Both the position numbers and the translations under genes were made by a program. Shown here piece by piece: positions 42,886-50,806 of a stretch of 64,000 bases of DNA. Under the pieces are notes generated by a model, which was not told where the DNA came from, ran no database searches, and was given only the letters and a program-made list of their open reading frames with translations. Source of the DNA: Fibrella aquatilis (GTDB lineage: Bacteria; Bacteroidota; Bacteroidia; Cytophagales; Spirosomataceae); assembly GCF_017353255.1 (NCBI RefSeq), contig NZ_JAFMYU010000029.1, positions 21,325-85,324 on the forward strand, in the 5' to 3' direction. Within the stretch, counting starts at the first letter, position 1; each line of letters starts with the position of its first letter.

Positions 42886-44250
42886 ATGAAACCATCCGTT
42901 GTTAAGGGTACGCGTGATTTTGGGCCGGAGCAGATGAGCAAACGCCTGTTTATTTTCGACACCATCCGGCAGACATTCCGCCGCTTTGGGTTCCAACCTC
43001 TCGAAACACCCAGCCTGGAAAACCTCTCGACGCTGACAGGCAAGTACGGCGACGAGGGCGACCAACTGCTTTTCAAAATTCTGAATTCCGGCGATTTTGC
43101 GGGTGGCCTCACCGACGCTGATTTAGCCGAAGGCAGCAAAAAATTAACGTCGAAGATCGCCGAAAAAGGGCTTCGGTATGACCTCACAGTGCCTTTTGCC
43201 CGCTACGTGGTTATGAACCGCCACGCCCTGCCCATGCCCTTCAGGCGCTACCAGATGCAGCCCGTTTGGCGCGGAGACCGTCCAGCAAAGAGCCGTTACC
43301 GTGAATTTTACCAGTGCGATGCCGACGTGGTCGGCACGGATTCGCTGCTGTGCGAGGCTGAAATTGTCTTGATGGTACACGAGGTGATGCGCAACCTGGG
43401 CATCCAGAACTTCACGCTCAAAATCAACAATCGTAAAATTCTGGCGGGCATCGCCGAAGCCATTGGCCGCGTTGGAGAGGAGGGAAACCTGGCCGTGGCG
43501 ATTGATAAACTTGACAAGATCGGCCCCGAAAAGGTAGTGGAAGAACTCCGCGAACGAGGTTTTTCGGCAGAGAACATCGCCGCGCTGCAACCGCTGTTTA
43601 CGATCAAGGGCACACCCGCTGAGGTGCTAAACAGCCTGAAAACGTGGCTTGCTGGCTCAGAAACGGCCCAACAAGGCATTGCCGAACTAACCGAAACGCT
43701 GGGTCTGGTAACGCAACTGGGCCTTGAAAACCCGCAACTGGAACTCGACGTGACCCTGGCGCGGGGCCTGTCATATTACACCGGAGCTATTTTTGAGGTG
43801 AAAGCGAATGGAGTCAGTATTGGTAGCATCAGCGGCGGCGGTCGCTACGATAACCTCACGGGCGCGTTTGGTATGCCGGGCCTGTCGGGGGTGGGTATCT
43901 CGTTTGGCGTCGACCGGATTTATGATGTGATGGACGAGCTGAACCTGTTTCCGGCCTCGGCAGGGCAGGGGACGCAGGTGTTGCTCGCCTGTTTCGACAC
44001 CGACGGACGGAGAGTAGCGTTGCCGTTGCTCACTAAACTTCGCTCCGCCGGGGTGCCCGCCGAGCTATATCCCGATTTGGCGAAGGTGAAAAAGCAACTC
44101 GATTACGCCAACGCCCGGCAGATTCCGTATGTAGTGCTGATTGGCTCGGACGAAGTGCAGTCGGGGCAACTCTCGGTGAAGAACATGGTGACGGGGGAGC
44201 AGGAAAAGCGAACGGCCGATGAAGTAGTTTCGATGCTAACAAGCCTATGA
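42886..44250 (+). CDS. hisS: histidine--tRNA ligase
   Basis: A 454-residue class II aminoacyl-tRNA synthetase. Motifs: N-terminal KPSVVKGTRDFGPEQMSKR, the motif 2 region RPAKSRYREFYQCDADVVG, the His-A signature LARGLSYYTGAIFEV and motif 3 GGGRYDNLTG with SFGVDRI; a C-terminal anticodon-binding domain follows (QVLLACFDTDG). Length is normal (about 420-460). The start is fixed by the nearby promoter element and the canonical N-terminus. Confidence 0.97.
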   Translation: MKPSVVKGTRDFGPEQMSKRLFIFDTIRQTFRRFGFQPLETPSLENLSTLTGKYGDEGDQLLFKILNSGDFAGGLTDADLAEGSKKLTSKIAEKGLRYDLTVPFARYVVMNRHALPMPFRRYQMQPVWRGDRPAKSRYREFYQCDADVVGTDSLLCEAEIVLMVHEVMRNLGIQNFTLKINNRKILAGIAEAIGRVGEEGNLAVAIDKLDKIGPEKVVEELRERGFSAENIAALQPLFTIKGTPAEVLNSLKTWLAGSETAQQGIAELTETLGLVTQLGLENPQLELDVTLARGLSYYTGAIFEVKANGVSIGSISGGGRYDNLTGAFGMPGLSGVGISFGVDRIYDVMDELNLFPASAGQGTQVLLACFDTDGRRVALPLLTKLRSAGVPAELYPDLAKVKKQLDYANARQIPYVVLIGSDEVQSGQLSVKNMVTGEQEKRTADEVVSMLTSL

Positions 44251-44254
44251 TACT

Positions 44255-44296
44255 GTTTGAGTCAGCCACTCGCGTAAGCAATACGCTGACTTAAAC
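44255..44296. repeat. short 12-bp inverted repeat with a core-like loop
   Basis: GTTTGAGTCAGC (44255-44266) pairs with GCTGACTTAAAC (44285-44296) with one mismatch; the loop holds GCGTAAGC. It begins just behind the hisS stop and may be a short member of the palindrome family or a terminator without a T-tract. Confidence 0.65.
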
Positions 44297-44326
44297 ACAA
44301 AGTAACCTACTGGTAATCAATTATTT

Positions 44327-44833
44327 ATGAAAAACATTCTTCTTTTAGTCTTCACTTTTTGCACCGCCATCGCCCACGCCCAAAATCCCTATGCGGCGGT
44401 AATCCGGCAGCAGGCTACCGAACTGGCCGAGGCCTTGCCTAGGGGCCAATACCAGAAAGTGCCCCTGTATACGCACCCGAAAATCGTGTCCCTAATGGGC
44501 GGCGCCGATAAGATGGTGGCCCGCATGACCGAGCAAACCACCACCATGAAGCAACAAGGCATCCGGTTTGTGAGCGCCAGCATTGGGCAGCCGGGTCCGG
44601 TGGTGACGGTAGGGAAGGAGTTGCAGTGTGTGGTGCCGCAGACTGTGGTGCTCCAGATGCCGCAGCAGCGCGTTGCGCAACAATCGTCGCTGATTGCGTT
44701 TTCGGAAGACGGCGGCAAACGCTGGGTCTTCATCGACACGCAGCCCGGCATGGAACGGGTACGCATGGTGCTCCCCACCATTAGCCCAAAACTGGTGGTG
44801 CCCGCCCGTCAGGAGCCGCAGGTGCTGAAGTAA
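44327..44833 (+). CDS. secreted protein, unknown function
   Basis: A 168-residue protein with a signal peptide (MKNILLLVFTFCTAIAHAQ). The mature chain is alpha/beta, rich in Gln and Met, with the segment RWVFIDTQPGMERVRMVLP near the C-terminus, which is reminiscent of small NTF2-like periplasmic proteins of Bacteroidota, but I cannot assign it. It converges on phzF (29 nt). Confidence 0.6.
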   Translation: MKNILLLVFTFCTAIAHAQNPYAAVIRQQATELAEALPRGQYQKVPLYTHPKIVSLMGGADKMVARMTEQTTTMKQQGIRFVSASIGQPGPVVTVGKELQCVVPQTVVLQMPQQRVAQQSSLIAFSEDGGKRWVFIDTQPGMERVRMVLPTISPKLVVPARQEPQVLK

Positions 44834-44862
44834 ACGTGCAAGACCTGGAAAGGGCTGGTTGA

Positions 44863-45777
44863 TCAGCAGTGCCAGTTGCCTGTTGCCACCAACTTTACGT
44901 GGCCACCCACCCGGATGTCGTAGTGGCCATCATGCAGGCCGCCGTTTAGGTAGAGGTACGACTTTCGGTTCATCTGAAAGCCCTGCTCGACGGTGGCCGT
45001 GATTGGGCCGCCCCGATGCTTCAGCAGGTAAGCCAGAAAACAGCCATTGGCACTGCCCGTGGCGGCATCTTCCGATACGATGTCGTTTTCGATCAGCATC
45101 ATCCGGGTGTTGTAGTGGCTACCGGGTTCGATGGTTTCGGCCGTGAAAAAGAAGAGCGACGTAGAGTGGCCACTACGGCTGTTGGCCCGAAATTTCTGCC
45201 GCTTTTCCAGAAATGCCCGAAACGACCCATAACCGAGGGTTAGCCGGTTCATGGCAGCCAGGTTTTTCAGCGGAATGATGATGTATGGTAGCCCGGTGCT
45301 TACCTCCTGAACAGGCCACGACTCGTCGAGTTGGTCCAGGCCAAGCTCGTCGGCCATTTCCTGATGGGTAAACAGTTCCCGGAACTCGGGCTGAGCCTGC
45401 TGCATAAAGAGCAGACCCGACTCTGGCTGGTCTGGCTGGTCAAAAGATACCACAATGTCGCTGTGCGCTAGTGCCAAAACCACATGGGCGGGCACGGTAT
45501 CGAGCAGGAATTTGGCAATAACATAGCTGGTGCCCAGCGAGGGGTGCCCGGCAAACGGTACTTCGTGTTCGGGAGTGAAAATCCTAACCAGAAAGCGCCC
45601 ATCGCCCTGGTTGGCCTTGATAAACGTCGTTTCGGCGAAGTTTATCTCACGTGCCATTTGCTGCATCTGTTGCTCGGAAACCCGATTGTCCAGATCAACA
45701 AACACCGCTAACTGATTACCCTGATAGCGGCTGGCGGCAAAAACATCAACGATATAGAACGGTACGGTTGCCATCAT
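44863..45777 (-). CDS. PhzF-family isomerase/epimerase
   Basis: A 304-residue protein of the PhzF/DAP-epimerase-like fold. It begins (M)MATVPFYIVDVFAASRYQGNQ, with the catalytic Glu49 in INFAETTFI, and has the family's HPSLGTSYVIAKF, LPYIIIPL, and SEDAATGSANG blocks. These enzymes isomerise or epimerise small metabolites. There are no other phenazine genes nearby, so the physiological substrate is unknown. Its ATG overlaps the stop of the upstream gene (ATGA), so the pair is coupled. Confidence 0.92.
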   Translation of the reverse strand: MMATVPFYIVDVFAASRYQGNQLAVFVDLDNRVSEQQMQQMAREINFAETTFIKANQGDGRFLVRIFTPEHEVPFAGHPSLGTSYVIAKFLLDTVPAHVVLALAHSDIVVSFDQPDQPESGLLFMQQAQPEFRELFTHQEMADELGLDQLDESWPVQEVSTGLPYIIIPLKNLAAMNRLTLGYGSFRAFLEKRQKFRANSRSGHSTSLFFFTAETIEPGSHYNTRMMLIENDIVSEDAATGSANGCFLAYLLKHRGGPITATVEQGFQMNRKSYLYLNGGLHDGHYDIRVGGHVKLVATGNWHC

Positions 45778-46388
45778 GCATTACCCAATGCCCGCAAAAC
45801 GTTCAACTTAATGGCACTCAGCCGTTTATCGTCGGGATTATAAGCGGTCAGTACGTCCAGTAGCTTCTCTACGTTGATCCGGTTCATGTAATTGTAGCCC
45901 ATCTTGCCTGGCTTTTTGTCGTTGGGCATAAACTTAGTGGCCTCGGCATGAGCACTCAGGTTAATGGGGTTTGGCAGCAAGTGAATGTGCTTGGCCAGTG
46001 CCTTGATGTTGGTCTCCATCGTGTGCGCAATGGCCTCGGTGGGCGACTGGATAATCTCTTTTTTGAAGACCGGAAAGGCATACACACCTACCAGATAGGT
46101 ATTGCCGTCGTGCCAGTCTTTCGACTTGATAAAGACGATAGACACGTGCCGGGATTTCTCAACGTCCGGCGATTTGGCGAACTGATGGGGCAAAAAACCC
46201 CGGTAATAACCCGACTCATCGGCGGGGAAAAGCAGGTGCCCAAAGTTCAGCGAACTGTTGGCAATGTCTTGTTCTTTGACAAAATTGAAATTGGCATTAT
46301 CGAGGTCTTCGGCCGTTGACGGGCCTTGCCAACCCTGTGAATTCCAGTCAACCGCAGCCAGAATACCGTAAAATGCGTCTTTTGTCAT
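45774..46388 (-). CDS. unrecognised protein coupled to PhzF-like isomerase
   Basis: A 204-residue soluble protein with a mixed alpha/beta pattern: N-terminal ILAAVDWNSQGWQGPSTAEDL, central FGHLLFPADESGYYRGFLP and SIVFIKSKDWHDGNTYLVG, and a helical C-terminus rich in Lys and Leu. The N-terminal segments are faintly reminiscent of regions found in front of some DNA-binding or restriction-related domains, but this is not enough to name a family. It overlaps the PhzF-like gene by 4 nt. No signal peptide. Confidence 0.6.
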   Translation of the reverse strand: MTKDAFYGILAAVDWNSQGWQGPSTAEDLDNANFNFVKEQDIANSSLNFGHLLFPADESGYYRGFLPHQFAKSPDVEKSRHVSIVFIKSKDWHDGNTYLVGVYAFPVFKKEIIQSPTEAIAHTMETNIKALAKHIHLLPNPINLSAHAEATKFMPNDKKPGKMGYNYMNRINVEKLLDVLTAYNPDDKRLSAIKLNVLRALGNA

Positions 46389-46456
46389 GATTACTTCTTT
46401 TAAAAACTACGCAGAACAGCTACGTTGAGTTCAATCGATGCTGAGCGTATCCCAGC

Positions 46457-46492
46457 ATAAAAAGGCCAGCCCCTTCATAGAGACTGGCCTTT
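46457..46492 (-). terminator. rho-independent terminator after hppA
   Basis: Read on the minus strand, AAAGGCCAG ... CTGGCCTTT continues into TTTA; 9-bp stem with a T-rich tail about 36 nt after the hppA stop. Confidence 0.8.
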
Positions 46493-46527
46493 GGAAGCGC
46501 AATTTTGCCCTAAAAAATGGGATTTGC

Positions 46528-49242
46528 CTATTTCTTCGTCACGCGAACAGAAATTCTCCGATTTTGGGCGCGACCTTCTTCCGTATCGTTCGACGCTACG
46601 GGGTGTTCCTGACCGTAACCCTCGGCTTCGAGGCGGCTGCTGGCAATACCCATACCCGATAGCTCTTTCAGTACCGACGCGGCGCGGTCGCCCGATAGCT
46701 TCATGTTCTTTTTAGCGTCGCCGGTGTTGTCGGTATAGCCACCAATTTTTACGTTCACGTTCGGGTAGGCTTTCAGCACCTCGGCCACGTTTGTCAACTG
46801 CTCCTGCGATTCGGGTTTCAACGTTGCGCTGCCTGTTTCAAACGTCAGCCGGTCGAAATCGAACCAGGTGGTTTTGTCAACAGGCTTGTCAGACTTGATG
46901 AAGTTCACCAGGCTTGTTTCAACGCCGGTTATGCCCACGCCTTTGAGCAACTTGCCGCCTTCGAGGGTCAGGTCGGTAGGGGTGAACTGACGCGGTCCGC
47001 CGTCGCGGTTGGGGGTATTAACCTCGTTGTTGTCGGCGGCGGTAGACTTTTCCAGGTCAACGCCTTGCATGCCACCCGCCGCCGTGATGTTTTCGCGGGA
47101 ATGTGCACCCTGATCCGTTGATTTGATAGCGATATACGGCGCAATAACCAGAGACACAATCGACATCAGCTTGATCAAAATGTTCATCGACGGACCCGAC
47201 GTATCCTTGAATGGATCCCCCACGGTGTCGCCCGTAACCGACGCCTTGTGTGGCTCCGACTTTTTGTAGAACATCTCGCCGTTGATCAGTACGCCCTTCT
47301 CGAACGACTTCTTGGCATTGTCCCAGGCACCACCAGCGTTGTTCTGGAAAATACCCATCAACACACCCGACACCGTTACACCCGCCAGCAGGCCACCCAG
47401 CACTTCGGGACCGAAAATGAAGCCCACAATGATGGGTACGCTCAGGGCAATGGCTCCCGGCAGAATCATTTCACGGATAGACGCCTGCGTCGAAATGGCT
47501 ACGCACTTTTCGTATTCCGGCTTGCCCGTCCCTTCCAGAATGCCCGGAATTTCGCGGAACTGACGACGCACTTCTTCCACCATAGCCATGGCCGCACGAC
47601 CCACCGCCGCAATGGCCAGCGACGAGAAAATGAACGGGATCATGGCGCCTACAAACAGGCCCGACAGCACGTCGGCCTTGTAAATATCAATGGCCGAAAT
47701 GCCCGACAGGCCCACAAACGCAGCAAACAGGGCCAGGGCCGTGAGCGCTGCTGATGCAATGGCGAAGCCTTTGCCCGACGCGGCGGTGGTGTTACCCACG
47801 GCATCCAGAATGTCGGTACGGCCGCGCACTTCTTCGGGGAGGTAGCTCATTTCGGCAATACCACCGGCGTTGTCGGCAATGGGGCCGAAGGCATCGATGG
47901 CCAGTTGCATAGCCGTGGTGGCCATCATACCCGCCGCCGAAATGGCCACGCCGTAGAGACCTGCAAACTTGTAGGACATCATGATGCCCGCTGCCAGCAC
48001 GAGAATAGGCAGCACCGTCGATTCCATACCCACCGACAACCCGCCGATGATGTTGGTGGCCGCGCCCGTGGCTGACTGCCGGATGATCGACAGCACGGGC
48101 CGACGACCCATAGCCGTGTAGTATTCGGTAATGACGCTCATCAGGGCACCCACAATGGAACCCGTCACGATGGCGTAGAACACGTCCATACGGGTAAACT
48201 CGATACCCCGAATCTCCATCGTGCCTTCGGGCAATACGGCGTTGACGAGGAAGAATGAGGCAATGACGGTAAGGATAATAGATCCCCAGTTGCCCAGGTT
48301 CAGCGCGCCCTGCACGTTGCCGTTATCATCTTTCACGCGCACCAGGTAGCAAGCCAGGATCGAGAAGATCAGGCCCATACCGGCAATCAGTACGGGCAAC
48401 ACGATGGGCGCGTGACCCAGAATATTGCTGGCTTCGGGAATTTTGATTTCGCGGCCCAGCACCATGGTGGCCAAAATGGTAGCCACATACGAGCCAAACA
48501 AGTCGGCACCCATACCGGCCACGTCGCCCACGTTATCGCCCACGTTGTCGGCAATGGTGGCAGGGTTACGTGGGTCATCTTCGGGAATACCGGCTTCTAC
48601 TTTACCCACCAGGTCGGCCCCTACGTCGGCGGCTTTGGTGTAGATACCCCCACCCACACGGGCAAAGAGCGCAATGGATTCGGCACCAAGCGAGAAACCC
48701 GCCAGCACCTCCAGCGCCCGTTCCATAGGTACGCCGTTGACGTCGCCGTAGACACCGCCGGTGCCCGATACGAAATAATTATAGAGACCAATAAACAGCA
48801 CGCTGAGGCCCAGAACAGCCAGGCCTGCCACACCAATGCCCATGACCGAACCACCCGTAAACGACACGTCGAGGGCTTTGGTCAAGCTGGTGCGGGCGGC
48901 GTGAGCCGTGCGGACGTTGGCTTTGGTGGCCACTCTCATGCCCACGTAGCCTGCAAAGGCTGAGATAAAGGCACCCATGGCAAAGGCCACACCAATAAAC
49001 CAGTGCGAGTTTTCGACCCGCGAGCCGGCATAGGCCAGCACCAGGGCTACCACAGTACCAAAAATGATGAGGACGCGCCACTCGGCTTTGAGAAAGGCAA
49101 TGGCCCCGTCGGCGATGTAGCCCGCAATTTCCTGCATACGGTCGTCGCCCGCAGCTTGCCGGTTTACCCAGCTAAATTTGGCGATCATCACCGCCAGGCC
49201 CACCAGACCCAACAGGGGGACGATGTAAAGACTATTCTGCAT
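46528..49242 (-). CDS. hppA: membrane-bound ion-pumping pyrophosphatase fused to an OmpA-like domain
   Basis: A 904-residue fusion. Residues 1 to about 740 are a 15-16 TM membrane pyrophosphatase with the substrate motif [20 protein letters not shown] (about 201-220), DNVGDNVGD (232-240) and a second catalytic cluster with [24 protein letters not shown] at 483-490 has Ala at the position that separates K-dependent (Ala) from K-independent (Lys) enzymes, so it should need potassium and may pump H+ and/or Na+. Residues about 794-904 form an OmpA C-like peptidoglycan-binding domain ([30 protein letters not shown]). PPi hydrolysis would energise the inner membrane; the tail would tether the pump to the cell wall. 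Confidence 0.95.
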   Translation of the reverse strand: MQNSLYIVPLLGLVGLAVMIAKFSWVNRQAAGDDRMQEIAGYIADGAIAFLKAEWRVLIIFGTVVALVLAYAGSRVENSHWFIGVAFAMGAFISAFAGYVGMRVATKANVRTAHAARTSLTKALDVSFTGGSVMGIGVAGLAVLGLSVLFIGLYNYFVSGTGGVYGDVNGVPMERALEVLAGFSLGAESIALFARVGGGIYTKAADVGADLVGKVEAGIPEDDPRNPATIADNVGDNVGDVAGMGADLFGSYVATILATMVLGREIKIPEASNILGHAPIVLPVLIAGMGLIFSILACYLVRVKDDNGNVQGALNLGNWGSIILTVIASFFLVNAVLPEGTMEIRGIEFTRMDVFYAIVTGSIVGALMSVITEYYTAMGRRPVLSIIRQSATGAATNIIGGLSVGMESTVLPILVLAAGIMMSYKFAGLYGVAISAAGMMATTAMQLAIDAFGPIADNAGGIAEMSYLPEEVRGRTDILDAVGNTTAASGKGFAIASAALTALALFAAFVGLSGISAIDIYKADVLSGLFVGAMIPFIFSSLAIAAVGRAAMAMVEEVRRQFREIPGILEGTGKPEYEKCVAISTQASIREMILPGAIALSVPIIVGFIFGPEVLGGLLAGVTVSGVLMGIFQNNAGGAWDNAKKSFEKGVLINGEMFYKKSEPHKASVTGDTVGDPFKDTSGPSMNILIKLMSIVSLVIAPYIAIKSTDQGAHSRENITAAGGMQGVDLEKSTAADNNEVNTPNRDGGPRQFTPTDLTLEGGKLLKGVGITGVETSLVNFIKSDKPVDKTTWFDFDRLTFETGSATLKPESQEQLTNVAEVLKAYPNVNVKIGGYTDNTGDAKKNMKLSGDRAASVLKELSGMGIASSRLEAEGYGQEHPVASNDTEEGRAQNRRISVRVTKK

Positions 49243-49428
49243 ACTACGTAAAAAAAGGTTGATTGAATGGCCGCAAAGATAGAATTTGCCGTAGCATAAC
49301 CATGCGCGTGCGCGGCTATTCTTGACTTTTAACGAGGTTATTTTGCCCGTTTTTCAGACGTACCGTGCCCGTTTGAGGCTGTTTGCTACTCTTTTATCTG
49401 GCTACTCCATCAACATAGACGACAACGT

Positions 49429-50697
49429 ATGAAATCGCTACGACTACTCTTGCCGGGTCTGCTCCTGACAATCAGGGCACTAGCCCAAATGCCACAGCCT
49501 ACCGAAACGCGTAGCCTGATCCTATTGCCCCATCAGGCTGTTTCGGTGGCTTATGATCAGCTCTATTCCAGTGCCGTTTTATTGCTGCAATCGGGGCAGT
49601 TGCTGGCCAACACTTACCTTGTAGCGGGGTCCGACACCCTGCGCCTGTATCCCGAACCGCATAGCGAACGTGGCCCATCGTCGGCGTTGTGCGTATTTCG
49701 GAAGCCCGTTTCCCAACTGACGCTGCTGACGGGTGAGCTGGCGGGGGCAGTGTCGCTGGTAAGTTTATATGTACCGCCCCTGCCCGCAGACCACGTAGCC
49801 AACGCCCTGCGGTCTATGGCGCGGCAGGACTGTGGCAAGCCCCAGGTGGTGCCGGTTTCGGTATGGCGAAAGGGACTGGCCCCGCCCAAAGAACGGCCTA
49901 TTGCCACTACCGTGCAGTTTGTGGTTGTCCATCATTCGGCGGGGAGCAACACCGTGGCCGACTATGCCGAAGAGGTGCGCAACATTTATCTGCTCCACAC
50001 CCAGACCAACGGCTGGAACGACGTGGGCTATAATTTTCTAGTGGGCCAAAACGGGCTGATCTACGAAGGCCGCGACGGGCAGGGGATTATAGACGGCGAC
50101 AATGTGCTGGGGGCGCACTTTTGCAGCCAGAACTCAGGCACGATGGGCATCTGCCTGATGGGCAATTTCAACGACGGGCAACCCAACGCCGCCTCGCTGA
50201 CGGTGCTGGAGCAACTCATTGGCTGGAAGCTGAAAAAAGAAGGCATCACCGACCCCAACGCCCGCGCCACCCACGCCAGTTCGGGCAAGGTGCTGAACCT
50301 GATTTCGGGCCACCGCGACGGCTCCTGCGCTACCGAATGCCCCGGCGAAAATCTCTATGCGGCGCTGCCCATCATTAGGCAGGTCGTGACACAGACGTGC
50401 TCGTTTACAACGGCCGTTGTCCAAACGCCGCTAGCCACCGAACCTACCCTGGGCACCTGGATGGTGTATCCCAACCCCAGCAATGGGCCAATTACGGTGC
50501 AACACCAAGCCGATGACCCCGCGCAGGTGCGCTTCACGCTGATTGACGCCCTGGGCCGGAACGTGCCTGTGTATTACCAGCAGACAGCAGCGGCCTCATG
50601 GCTAGTGACGCCCGTTGGCAGCGTGGCGGGGGCATACTGGCTGAAAGGTACCGATGGAATTGGGGTGATTGAGACAGCCTTATGGCTGGGACGATGA
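49429..50697 (+). CDS. N-acetylmuramoyl-L-alanine amidase (amidase_2/PGRP) with T9SS sorting domain
   Basis: A 422-residue secreted enzyme. Signal peptide (RLLLPGLLLTIRALAQ), an N-terminal beta-rich domain, then a T7-lysozyme-like amidase_2 domain with zinc ligands in VVHHSAG (His) and SGHRDGSCATECPG (His, Cys). The C-terminus VYPNPSNGPITVQ and PVYYQQ is a type A T9SS signal that directs export through the type IX pore to the cell surface. It would cleave the bond between MurNAc and L-alanine in peptidoglycan, for cell separation, lysis of other cells or recycling. A TACTCTTTTATC stretch near 49388 may be a weak promoter. Confidence 0.9.
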   Translation: MKSLRLLLPGLLLTIRALAQMPQPTETRSLILLPHQAVSVAYDQLYSSAVLLLQSGQLLANTYLVAGSDTLRLYPEPHSERGPSSALCVFRKPVSQLTLLTGELAGAVSLVSLYVPPLPADHVANALRSMARQDCGKPQVVPVSVWRKGLAPPKERPIATTVQFVVVHHSAGSNTVADYAEEVRNIYLLHTQTNGWNDVGYNFLVGQNGLIYEGRDGQGIIDGDNVLGAHFCSQNSGTMGICLMGNFNDGQPNAASLTVLEQLIGWKLKKEGITDPNARATHASSGKVLNLISGHRDGSCATECPGENLYAALPIIRQVVTQTCSFTTAVVQTPLATEPTLGTWMVYPNPSNGPITVQHQADDPAQVRFTLIDALGRNVPVYYQQTAAASWLVTPVGSVAGAYWLKGTDGIGVIETALWLGR

Positions 50698-50806
50698 CCT
50701 CACGTTCAGTCATTAACGAACGTATTTAACCGACAAATGACCAAATTATCGTCTACTTACGTTGCGCTGACAGCGGGCAACCTGTTTCTTTGCTCTATAA
50801 CCCATA

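Noticed and set aside
42835..43065. N-terminal extension of the GNAT gene into hisS
   Set aside because: The extension is antisense to hisS codons and the acetyltransferase domain begins naturally at 42834.
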